From assembly GCA_964454335.1 (NCBI GenBank), contig CAYVVT010000005.1, positions 62,001-126,000 of the forward strand: DNA of 64,000 bases, written 5' to 3'. The notes beneath the pieces were generated by a model. The model saw nothing but the letters and a program-made list of their open reading frames with translations, had not been told where the DNA came from and made no database searches. Below are positions 19,201 through 26,222 of the stretch, in pieces. The stretch is from CAYVVT01 sp964454335 (GTDB taxonomy: Bacteria > Fidelibacterota > UBA8477 > JABMPR01). The stretch's first letter is position 1; the number at the start of each line of letters is the position of its first letter. The position numbers and the translations under genes were made by a program.

Positions 19201-20093
19201 TGGCCCCTGGCTCCCCTGGCGAAGAAGATCATTTCATCTCCAATATCAAAGCTGCCATCTCCCAGTCCATCGCCTTTGGTTGATATCTCCTTGAGGCCCT
19301 CAGGTGTAGGTGCCGTAAGATCAATATCCAGTGGCAGACTGCGGCCCTCATGCACGGGAGCATACACCTTCCAGAACCGGGGATCGGATGATGGCAGTCC
19401 TCCAGGGAAGGAGGCCGCATTGATCCTGAACACGGTATGTTCCGAGACACGGATCTTGTACCAGGTACCCTGTTCATAACTTGAGGAGCGGGCCAACAGT
19501 CGCTGCCTGCTCTCCGTCCAGTAACGCGCCTGAAGCTTATTGATCCCGGGAACAGGGAACTGGTGGTCACTTGAAGTACGGTCCACTGAAGATACTATCC
19601 CGGGGAAGCTCAGCCTAATCCTCAGGAACTCAGGATAATTATCCGGCTGGCGTCCAGGCATGATGAATAGTTCAGCCAGGTGGTATGAACGCATCTGGCC
19701 AGTCTTGCGCAGGGCGATGATACTTGAACCAGGGAGGTCAGCGTCAACTGAGATCCGCTCCCGCAGGTCCAGTGGTATTGCTGGTAGTGGGGGTAGATCA
19801 TCACCTGCTCTGCGTTGCTCAAGCAGGGTCAGCTCTGGAAGGTTTCCGTTAGGTTGCACGATCACAGGGATCACGAAAAAAGGTTCCAGCCGGCCGGTCT
19901 GATCATCCAGGTTGAATTCAGCCTCTCCCCACCAGGGCAGATTAAGGGTCATCCCTTCGATATCCCGTGGCTGTGGATCGGGATCACCAAGATCTATCTC
20001 CAGGATCAGTTCATTTTCAGTCTCAGATATGATCTCCACCTCAAAACCGAAGCAGGTGCTGGTCAACAGGAGTCCAATAAGTATAAAACGCAT
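16212..20093 (-). CDS. porU: PorU-like C25 (gingipain-type) peptidase, T9SS sortase candidate
   Basis: About 1293 residues counted from the ATG that opens a clean signal peptide (MRFILIGLLLTSTCFG); a longer upstream frame lacks one. The central peptidase C25 domain (about residues 580-930) has the catalytic His in FMGHGSP (about 816) and Cys in AATCDW (about 850). The last 90 residues are a FlgD-like/T9SS type-A sorting domain (YNYPNPMQSE to KLVLAR). PorU is the outer-surface enzyme that cleaves such C-terminal signals and attaches cargo. Size, central C25 domain and its own CTD fit PorU better than a secreted gingipain. No porV or other T9SS gene is adjacent. Confidence 0.82.
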   Translation of the reverse strand: MRFILIGLLLTSTCFGFEVEIISETENELILEIDLGDPDPQPRDIEGMTLNLPWWGEAEFNLDDQTGRLEPFFVIPVIVQPNGNLPELTLLEQRRAGDDLPPLPAIPLDLRERISVDADLPGSSIIALRKTGQMRSYHLAELFIMPGRQPDNYPEFLRIRLSFPGIVSSVDRTSSDHQFPVPGINKLQARYWTESRQRLLARSSSYEQGTWYKIRVSEHTVFRINAASFPGGLPSSDPRFWKVYAPVHEGRSLPLDIDLTAPTPEGLKEISTKGDGLGDGSFDIGDEMIFFARGARGHFHDSHYINPYTVESVYWLLVPDANDNEGLQVSEINSTGVSADTSISYYSAAFYHQNDLINILHTGPLWLGEQFNGPSDDMNLFFNCDYLANQGTVTLTGSFLGNLEQGSIQHTIDIGLNNVDLNVTQTDSQGRPYNGNGRHINILAITSPGILDDGGNLLTVNYTGSDANTTLYLDSLVLRYPRQFAPHEELVHATMELEHSTHQIVFEDLEDTYHFWDITDPAEIQEWNISGGTFNTQRNGTRHLLGFDDDQILDVILETAHDMGDPMLRRSDLQADYIIVAPERFLDQAERLKEIRSELIREEDRLSVIIAPLQTVYDEFSGGMADPAAIKYLLHHAYYNWQGPQLRYVLFLGDTDYDYRNITGQSSNMLPIWQKAGYSDISSYATDDWYVYLSGNDTYPDLAIGRLPAASESELVTMVDKIEDYLLEPEPGVWRNTVTLVGDDPWRPHNNEPEHIQQCEGFVNVLPKSLLFNKIYLTEYAEVQDPNSPYVKKPGAKDDLLRKIYNGTLLIHFMGHGSPRVWAQEEVFVHTDLPRVNTGAKLPFWIAATCDWAKFDDVSARCTPEELLLMQDNGAVGVISATRKSFSITNYNLFLRFYENLFPYADKSTTIPVGDALMIAKTLNYTVTSNDEKYVILCDPALKLATPRRGGTITSINPPVLSALGNVDYAGASDTLLGTDARAVVTGYDTPTNVSVEYAWPSGGDPRLLYYRLPGRRIFRGQISVEAQSYAGRFTVPRDIRYDGIGGIVNVQYWDGTGIDGVAYVDTLVFSGSDSSISDTEGPEILFTMFNTPLLNGDQISANEELVIELNDPQGINLTGQSGHGISLAIDGDWSNALDITELFEYDLDRSDQGRLATILTQISPGEHDISVRAWDNYNNPNTAEIRLDFFAVGDFKVFYVYNYPNPMQSETDFTFMLSHWAEVSIDIHTLSGRKIRTLESGLLDQGFNAVHWDGRDNFGNELANGVYIYIIHAENNTIDREETVLEKLVLAR

Positions 20094-20273
20094 AACGGGA
20101 TAACGATATCCGGGCCATGAGGTTCCCAATAAAAACATGGGGGAAAATAGGGAGGACGGATGAAATGGCAATTGCTTAAGCCCGCAACGTCGCACTTAAG
20201 ACAATTTCTCTTGATCAAGGCTTGAAATTGAGCAGACCTCGGGTGATCTTCAATCTTAAGGGAGGAGTTCCGG

Positions 20274-20993
20274 ATGAATTCAAGACTAGAGGGTAAGACC
20301 GCTGTCATCACCGGTGCCAGTGAGGGCATTGGTAAACGACTTGTGGAGCAGATGGCCATTCGGGATGTGCATGTCTACGCTCTGGCCAGACGCAAGGATG
20401 CGCTGGAGGCTGTAGCCCAATCAGCAGGTGGCCGGGTAGAAGCGTTTTCAGTCGATGTTTCTGATCCTGGCCAAGTGGAAGGGTTTTTTAAGGGCCTGGA
20501 TAACTGCGGGGTAATCCCCGATATCCTGGTGAACAATGCAGGGGTTGGATCCTTTGATCACGTGGAGGACACGCCGATTGAGGAATGGGATCGAATGATC
20601 GCAGTGAATCTGAGTGGGGCGTTTTACATGGTAAAACATGCTGTGAGATTGATGAAGCAAAGAAGGTCGGGTACCATTCTGAATGTCAACTCAGTTGCTG
20701 GCAAGCAGCCCTTCAAGAATGCCACAGCCTACTGCGCATCAAAATATGGTCTCACAGGACTGACCGCCGTCATGCGAGAGGAATTACGGAAACTGAATAT
20801 CCGTGTGATCGGTATTCATCCCGGAGCCATTGCCTCTACCTGGTGGGAGAAATTCCCGGATCCTGACTCAAAACCTTTTGATCGCATGCTCCAGGTGGAT
20901 GATGTGGTTGACAGTATCCTGAATGCCCTGGAACTACCTGATCATGCAGTACAGGAGGAGATCGTCATCAGATTTGTTGGAGGGAATTTTTAG
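20274..20993 (+). CDS. Short-chain dehydrogenase/reductase
   Basis: Classical SDR of 239 residues: cofactor motif TGASEGIG (13-20), NNAG (about 88-91) and catalytic Ser140, Tyr153 and Lys157 (YCASK). The acidic or basic residues that would set NADH or NADPH preference are not decisive. The C-terminus resembles 3-oxoacyl-ACP reductase-like and sepiapterin-type enzymes, but substrate cannot be assigned. Start supported by GGGAGGAG about 9 bases upstream. It is divergent from the porU-like gene and followed by two tandem-repeat patches. Confidence 0.88.
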   Translation: MNSRLEGKTAVITGASEGIGKRLVEQMAIRDVHVYALARRKDALEAVAQSAGGRVEAFSVDVSDPGQVEGFFKGLDNCGVIPDILVNNAGVGSFDHVEDTPIEEWDRMIAVNLSGAFYMVKHAVRLMKQRRSGTILNVNSVAGKQPFKNATAYCASKYGLTGLTAVMREELRKLNIRVIGIHPGAIASTWWEKFPDPDSKPFDRMLQVDDVVDSILNALELPDHAVQEEIVIRFVGGNF

Positions 20994-20995
20994 AA

Positions 20996-21023
20996 TTGAA
21001 AATTGAAAATTGAAAATTGAAGA
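20996..21023. repeat. TTGAAAA heptamer tandem repeat
   Basis: Four consecutive heptamers beginning at 20996, 21003, 21010 and 21017, the last slightly changed. They start 2 bases after the SDR stop and run into a purine-only tract (GAAGAGGGAAG and similar) to about 21056. No coding role seen. Confidence 0.9.
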
Positions 21024-21088
21024 GGGAAGAAGGAAGAAAGAAGAAGGAATAGAGGGAACTTGCTTTATGATTCGTACAAGATAAGCTT

Positions 21089-21142
21089 CCGCTAATCCGC
21101 TAATCCGCTAATCCGCTAATCCGCTAATCCGCTAATCCGCTA
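21089..21142. repeat. CCGCTAAT octamer tandem repeat
   Basis: Six perfect head-to-tail copies of CCGCTAAT (21089-21136) plus a truncated copy that supplies the stop codon of the motB-like gene (TAG at 21142-21140). It reads ATTAGCGG on the motB strand, so it forms the 3' flank of the stator operon. Period 8 is not a codon multiple. Slippage here could alter the extreme C-terminus only by moving the stop. Confidence 0.95.
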
Positions 21143-21841
21143 TCCATTCCCCTGTTCCTGGACAAAGGCGGCATTGATAAAGACCTCAACCCGACGATTC
21201 AGTTCCCGTCCCGCCAGGGTAGCATTATCCCCGATGGGCTGATGTTCACCAAACCCTCCAATGGCAAAACTTTCCGGCGGCAGGCCGGTTTTCTGCTGCA
21301 GTTCCTTCATGATGGTCTGGGCGCGCGCTGCACTCAGTTCCCAATTATCTCGGAACTGGGCGTTTCCGGTAAGCGGGATATTGTCCGTGTGCCCCTCGAT
21401 CTTGATCTCCACAAGCCACTCCAGCCCAGCGGATTCAACCTGGCGTAGAAACGCTGCGTGTTGCGTTTCCTGCAGCCGAAAGATGGAAAGGTTCCTGACT
21501 GCCCGAGCCAGGGCATCCAGCTGATATACAAGACCCGGGCGGGGGGTAGCGCTGGCTGGCTGGAACAACCTGGGATCGTTCAGGGTGATACGCACACCCC
21601 GAGAATCGCGATGTACCGTGATCTCGTTGATCCCACTGTTGTCTACCACAGCCTGTACTTCCGACGCTGTATCGTCAAGACGGGAGTTGACCCAGCGGTG
21701 AATGCGCTGGATCTGACCCTGCCGCAGTGTGATCATCATGATGAAAAAGGTGATGAGCAGGGTGACCATGTCACCATAAGAGAGGATCCAGGCGCCCCGT
21801 GCCTTTTCACTGGCAATTGAGTCACTGCCGCCGCTAGCCAC
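21140..21841 (-). CDS. MotB-family stator protein (B2) with OmpA-like domain
   Basis: 233 residues: one membrane helix at about 18-38 (SYGDMVTLLITFFIMM) carrying the ion-binding Asp24, a linker, and a C-terminal OmpA-like peptidoglycan-binding domain (about 100-233) with IEGHTDNIPL and ELSAARAQTIMKEL. It pairs with the MotA-like protein to form an ion-driven motor. It overlaps the second MotB-like gene by 8 bases. The two MotB proteins are clearly different, so they are not a recent duplication. Confidence 0.9.
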   Translation of the reverse strand: MASGGSDSIASEKARGAWILSYGDMVTLLITFFIMMITLRQGQIQRIHRWVNSRLDDTASEVQAVVDNSGINEITVHRDSRGVRITLNDPRLFQPASATPRPGLVYQLDALARAVRNLSIFRLQETQHAAFLRQVESAGLEWLVEIKIEGHTDNIPLTGNAQFRDNWELSAARAQTIMKELQQKTGLPPESFAIGGFGEHQPIGDNATLAGRELNRRVEVFINAAFVQEQGNG

Positions 21842-22538
21842 GAACCATCCCCACGTTGTCGATCATGACAATATCGATATAGATCTCCACTCGCCGGTTC
21901 TCTGAATAATCCTCCACTGCTCCAAGAGGCTGGAAAGGACCGTAGCCAGAGATGGCGAAGTATTCGTCAGGTATGTTGGTGCTGCGCATGAAGAACTCCA
22001 TTACCGCATGGGCCCGGGCAGTACTCAAGTCCCAATTGTCCCGGAACCGGGAAGACGGCCCCAGGGGTACGACATCGGAGTGGCCCTCCACACGAACATT
22101 TATCTCCACCCTTTTACCGGCCAGGGCCAGCCTGGTGATGATGTTGGCGTACCGGGTGGGCACCTGCTCCAGCTCAAGAGAGTTGATGATTCTGGCAATG
22201 GATTGCAGATAGAAGTAGAAGTTGATGACGATGCGGTCATCCGCCGATTCGAAAAAGGGTTGATCACCGATCTCGGAGGGGATGAGCAGCTTTATACCCT
22301 TGGTCCCGGTGTGCTCCACATGCAGCCATTCCAGACGCTGGGCTTCCTTCTCCGCCATGATCTTGGCATAGACCATCTCCTTCATGCGGTCGGCAAATTT
22401 GAAGGTTGCCTCAGCTTCCTGCTCAGTTTTTACAATGAGTAGGATGAAAAAGGCCAGCAGGCCGGTAAGCAGGTCACCATAGGTGACCATCCAACCCATG
22501 CCCAGCTTTGGACTAACCTTCTTGCCGAGTAATGCCAT
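21834..22538 (-). CDS. MotB-family stator protein (B1) with OmpA-like domain
   Basis: 234 residues with a membrane helix at about 17-36 (TYGDLLTGLLAFFILL, ion-binding Asp22), then an OmpA-like domain containing VEGHSDVVPLG and WDLSTARAHAVMEF. It is the middle gene of the MotA-MotB-MotB set, 3 bases after the MotA-like gene. Translation is probably coupled with its partner downstream (8-base overlap). Confidence 0.9.
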   Translation of the reverse strand: MALLGKKVSPKLGMGWMVTYGDLLTGLLAFFILLIVKTEQEAEATFKFADRMKEMVYAKIMAEKEAQRLEWLHVEHTGTKGIKLLIPSEIGDQPFFESADDRIVINFYFYLQSIARIINSLELEQVPTRYANIITRLALAGKRVEINVRVEGHSDVVPLGPSSRFRDNWDLSTARAHAVMEFFMRSTNIPDEYFAISGYGPFQPLGAVEDYSENRRVEIYIDIVMIDNVGMVRG

Positions 22539-22541
22539 GAT

Positions 22542-23369
22542 TTATTCTGAATCTTGGCGGTGGGCTTCCCGGGTACTCTTATCCACGAAAGTGAGCAGCT
22601 TCTCCTGCATGATGAGTGGGTGTTCCTTGGCGTGGATACTGAGAATACCTGCCCGGATGATGCTCAGGATATACACCTCCTCCTCGGATTGTGACTTCAG
22701 CTTGCCCGCGATCGGGATAAAGATCAAGTTCGCCAGCAACACGCCGTAGAAGGTTGTGACCAGGGCGATACCCATGCCACTGAGCAGTCCTGACATCGAA
22801 TCTCCGGCCCCGGCGGCGTAACTGGCCACAGAACTTGAAGCAGCTGTCTTGGTCATCATCAGGATGAGACCCATAACCGTTCCCAGCAGGCCAAAGGCCG
22901 GTGCATAGCTGCCCATATTATAGAAGATCTCCTGCCCACTGCGGTGTCGGTCCACCATGGAATTCAGCTCATTGTCCAGGAAACTGTCCAACTTCTGGGG
23001 ATCCTTCTCCAGGATGGCATTTTCCAGACCCATCCTGAGATAGTTGTTAGTGATATCAGGTGTGACATTCTCCAGTGAGGGCAGACCCTGTTTCCTGGCC
23101 ATCTCAGAATACTCGGAGAGCTGTTTGATCATACCGATGGGATCGTCGGTGTTCTTCTTGCTGAAAACCAGCATGGCCACTTTGAACAGACCCATCACCT
23201 TGGGTAGTGGGTAGTTGATCAGGGTCGCTGCCAGAGTGCCACCCAGGACGACCGCTAAACCGCGTGGATTAAAGAATGTATCCGGAGGCAGGATACTGCC
23301 TTCACCGGACATTCCGAAACCAACGAGCGCGAGCCCGCATACCAAACCGATTATCGTTGCCATATCCAT
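22542..23369 (-). CDS. motA: MotA/PomA-family proton or sodium channel subunit
   Basis: 275 residues with the four-helix MotA pattern: N-terminal pair at about 5-50 and C-terminal pair at about 150-215, with the conserved GSYAPAFGLLGTVMGLI and GMGIALVTTFYGVLLANL helices that line the ion path. The long cytosolic loop (about 70-145) is charged, as in torque-generating stators. Normal length for MotA/PomA (250-295). It heads a three-gene operon with two MotB-like proteins. No flagellar structural gene lies nearby, so flagellar use is plausible but not shown. Confidence 0.9.
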   Translation of the reverse strand: MDMATIIGLVCGLALVGFGMSGEGSILPPDTFFNPRGLAVVLGGTLAATLINYPLPKVMGLFKVAMLVFSKKNTDDPIGMIKQLSEYSEMARKQGLPSLENVTPDITNNYLRMGLENAILEKDPQKLDSFLDNELNSMVDRHRSGQEIFYNMGSYAPAFGLLGTVMGLILMMTKTAASSSVASYAAGAGDSMSGLLSGMGIALVTTFYGVLLANLIFIPIAGKLKSQSEEEVYILSIIRAGILSIHAKEHPLIMQEKLLTFVDKSTREAHRQDSE

Positions 23370-23400
23370 AGAGTGCCCCCGACGATCTAATCGTCTAAGA

Positions 23401-23859
23401 TCAAGTGTCTAGATCTGTTGAATCACGTTTGCCCATACCGGGTAAGCTGTGTCCCCAGGTGATCAGCGCCTGTTTATCTGCCTCGCTGAGCCTGGCCTCC
23501 GAATGCATGATAAGATAGGGTGGGAACGGCATGGAACCATTGTCCAATACACCCTCTATCTCCAAAGCCGTATCCATGATATCGAATTCATCATAACGGT
23601 CCCATTCCGAGAAATTCAGGAATTCACGACCCCTGTGGACGTCCCTGACAATGAGGAAGGAAACCGGCGCTACATACGCATACCATGGCCAGTTGCTGAC
23701 ATTGGAGTGGCAGTCAAAGCATGCACGTTCCAGGATCGGTTTCACCTCTGCCGTGGTCTCAACCCACTGGGTGACCGGTGGATTTTCCCTGTTCAGCGGT
23801 ATGAGCTGGATGATTATTATAATTGCGAGTACGACCCCCATTATGGTCTTTAAACGCAT
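23401..23859 (-). CDS. Exported haem-binding domain protein (CxxCH)
   Basis: 152 residues from the ATG preceded by GAGGA at 4 bases spacing; a start 9 codons upstream has no such site. There is an N-terminal membrane anchor/signal (IMGVVLAIIIIIQLIP) and one haem-attachment motif CFDCH in a domain typical of the small Haem_bd family of Bacteroidetes-like bacteria, with WPWYAYVAPVSF and MPFPPYLIMH. Probably a periplasmic monohaem cytochrome; electron partners unknown. It lies 31 bases upstream of motA on the same strand. Confidence 0.85.
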   Translation of the reverse strand: MRLKTIMGVVLAIIIIIQLIPLNRENPPVTQWVETTAEVKPILERACFDCHSNVSNWPWYAYVAPVSFLIVRDVHRGREFLNFSEWDRYDEFDIMDTALEIEGVLDNGSMPFPPYLIMHSEARLSEADKQALITWGHSLPGMGKRDSTDLDT

Positions 23860-23983
23860 GTGGTCCTCATTCTTTTCTTTGAACATAATTTTCAGGTCGA
23901 GAAATGAAAAGGAAAAGGCTTGTATGTCGGGGCACCCACGGACCGTGCACGACCGTACTTAGGATTACATTGCTGAGATGAGA

Positions 23984-24012
23984 AATAAAAAAGCCGTCCG
24001 GGTGGACGGCTT
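23984..24012 (-). terminator. Intrinsic terminator of the PpiD/SurA-like gene
   Basis: Perfect 9-base stem AAGCCGTCC/GGACGGCTT with a 4-base loop, followed on the minus strand by TTTTATTT. It lies 20 bases past the stop codon of the chaperone gene. Confidence 0.92.
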
Positions 24013-24032
24013 CAATTCAATGTCGGTCTGGC

Positions 24033-25844
24033 TTAGAGGAATTTTAAGCGGTTGTCGATGATCTTGGCATCGTCCCGCAGATCTTCGAGATAGTTGCTCC
24101 ATGCTTCATTGCGTCGTGTCTGCTCGAGACTGGCACGGACCATCTCCTTCTGAGTGGTAAATGCAGTTTCATCGAAATCGCTCTTGGCCAGCAGCTTGAT
24201 GATCACGTGGCCTCGGGGGGTCTCAAGCACTGGGGAGATACTACCGGCATCAGCCTGTGTGAGATAACCGTAAACGGTCTGGTAACGCCCCAATCCCTTG
24301 ATGGATGATGAGGAGCGTGCGCCCTCGATCAGATCGTAGCCGAGACCCTCACGGGTCATGGTCACCGCCGAGAAATCCGTGTTCTCTGCAAGTTCTCCCC
24401 GCAGGGAATCTGCAGCCAGGCGGGCGGCTTCCAGACGTCTTTCATTGATCATGCGACGTTCAATACCCCGTTCGATCTCCTCCAGGGACCGTGCACCTGC
24501 TGGATTGATCGTAGTGAGCCGAAAAATAGCGAGATGTTCCTCATTCTGCATCAAAGAGCTGAACGTGCCGAGCTCACTGCGATATGCGAAGCTTACAGCT
24601 GATTGAAAGGGACCTAAACCGGCGACGAATGTATCCCCGGGTTTGACCCGGTTAGCTGTCTGCATCTCATAAGCCATTGAGTCCACGGCTGCGTCAAATC
24701 CGATCTCTTCGGCCAGGAATTCAAGATTACGCAATTCTCGACGCATGTTGTTCCGAGTGGTTTCACTGGGTTTGATGTCCAGGAGAATGTGCCTGGCTTC
24801 AAGCTCTCGATTACCATCCACTACGCGTGAGGAATCGACTCTGATAAGATGGTAGCCAAACTGGGAAAGTACCGGACCGACAATCTCACCGGGGTCTGCT
24901 GTATAAGCTGCATCCTCGAAAGGTTTGACCATGCGACCACGGCCAAACCATCCAAGATATCCGCCATCAGCCGAAGAGGGATCGATAGAATGGATCTGGG
25001 CCTGTGATTCAAAACTTTCACCTGCTTCGATATCCGCCACGATGTCTGCCATGAGTGAAAGCACACGGTCCGTGTCGTTCGCTGTCGGAGTGAGGGCCAG
25101 CGAGACATAATCCATGACCCTGGTCTCTTCCTGTTGATACTCATCGATGTGCAGATCATAGAAATTCGCGATCTCAGCCTCTGTGACCGTCATCTCTGCA
25201 TCCTGCCACATGGAGGCCTTCACAAACAGGTATTCGAGATCGTAAACCCTGTTCTGACGATCGAACTCGGCACGCAGTTCAGCTTCGGAAACGTGGGCAG
25301 TTGTAAACACCTGCTGCTGAAGTTTTTCAACAGGCACCACACCGGCGATCTGCTGCCGCCAGTAGCGGAACACAGGTGCATATTGAGGATCGTTGACCGC
25401 CTGCTGGTACAGGTCGTAGTCGAATGCGCCCTCAGGGGCAAAATTGTTCTGTATGATGGGATGGATGCTCTCCGTGAAATAATAGCGCAGTTCCTCGTCC
25501 GTGATCCCGATATCGTACTTCTCGATCTCCTGACGGATGAGTATCTGGGTTACGAGTGTTTCCCAAACCTGCTCAGCCATCTGGTCCAGCTGCTGATCGG
25601 TGAGCTCCGCGTCATTCTGCTGCCTGTAATTCTCGCGTTCGTTCGTCAGCGCTCGGATAAAGTCATCCCGAGTGATCTCCTCACCGTTCACAACAGTGAA
25701 CGCATCGGATTTGTCACCGGTGATGACATCCATGATATCCGCACCACCCACGAGACCGCCAACACTCATCGTCAGGACGAAGACCACTACCAGGAAGATC
25801 ATGATCCCGGCCATGTTGGCACGCATCGTATTCATTACACCCAT
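24033..25844 (-). CDS. PpiD/SurA-type membrane-anchored peptidyl-prolyl isomerase
   Basis: 603 residues from the ATG 9 bases after GAGGAGGT; a longer frame upstream has no comparable site. The N-terminal membrane anchor is MAGIMIFLVVVFVLTMSVGG (about 9-28), followed by a SurA_N-like helical chaperone domain (about 45-200). A parvulin-type rotamase domain (about 230-350) has GGYLGWFGRGRMVKPFEDA and SQFGYHLIRVDSS, then a second degenerate rotamase-like region. The single anchor and size match PpiD-like periplasmic folding factors of outer-membrane and secreted proteins. Promoter at 26038-26066, terminator at 23984-24012. Confidence 0.88.
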   Translation of the reverse strand: MGVMNTMRANMAGIMIFLVVVFVLTMSVGGLVGGADIMDVITGDKSDAFTVVNGEEITRDDFIRALTNERENYRQQNDAELTDQQLDQMAEQVWETLVTQILIRQEIEKYDIGITDEELRYYFTESIHPIIQNNFAPEGAFDYDLYQQAVNDPQYAPVFRYWRQQIAGVVPVEKLQQQVFTTAHVSEAELRAEFDRQNRVYDLEYLFVKASMWQDAEMTVTEAEIANFYDLHIDEYQQEETRVMDYVSLALTPTANDTDRVLSLMADIVADIEAGESFESQAQIHSIDPSSADGGYLGWFGRGRMVKPFEDAAYTADPGEIVGPVLSQFGYHLIRVDSSRVVDGNRELEARHILLDIKPSETTRNNMRRELRNLEFLAEEIGFDAAVDSMAYEMQTANRVKPGDTFVAGLGPFQSAVSFAYRSELGTFSSLMQNEEHLAIFRLTTINPAGARSLEEIERGIERRMINERRLEAARLAADSLRGELAENTDFSAVTMTREGLGYDLIEGARSSSSIKGLGRYQTVYGYLTQADAGSISPVLETPRGHVIIKLLAKSDFDETAFTTQKEMVRASLEQTRRNEAWSNYLEDLRDDAKIIDNRLKFL

Positions 25845-26037
25845 TCTGTACTTACCTCCTCGACAGCATGTTGCTGTAAAACTTGGATCGAATCTGGAGC
25901 CCTGCACGGTGTCGAAAACTTCACCTGAACCTGCAGTGGTCCCCATCATGTTACCCGGGCTCCCGCAATTGTGCGAGTGTCACCACGGTTTTCGCCACAG
26001 GCTATTGTGCCTGGTTAAGGCGGAAAAAAAGCCGCCC

Positions 26038-26066
26038 AATATAGTCGTACTGGCATGCCCTGGCAA
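26038..26066 (-). promoter_or_regulatory. Sigma70-type promoter of the PpiD/SurA-like gene
   Basis: Minus-strand -35 TTGCCA (26066-26061), 17-base spacer, -10 TATATT (26043-26038). The predicted transcript begins near 26031, inside the inverted repeat GGGCGG-N9-CCGCCT, so its 5' end would fold into a hairpin. It has a long leader of about 185 bases. Nothing else was recognised in the 25845-26222 divergent spacer apart from a weak plus-strand TATATA box near 26208. Confidence 0.6.
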
Positions 26067-26222
26067 CTGCAAGCACAGTCAATATGAGAATTCTGGGATC
26101 CCAGGAACAAAACCCTGCTGATAGACGCTACAGGGAACAAGATCAACCAGTCCTGAAGATAAATGGCCTGGAAGATGATGTTAATTATCGCAAAGACTAT
26201 CACCCTGTATATATTGCCAGCC

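Noticed and set aside
20094..20195. Longer N-terminus for the PorU-like protein
   Set aside because: The extra 34 residues are not signal-like, and a good signal peptide starts at 20093.
23381..23395. Hairpin GACGAT/ATCGTC between the haem protein and motA as a terminator
   Set aside because: No T-run follows on the minus strand and the stem is AT-rich.
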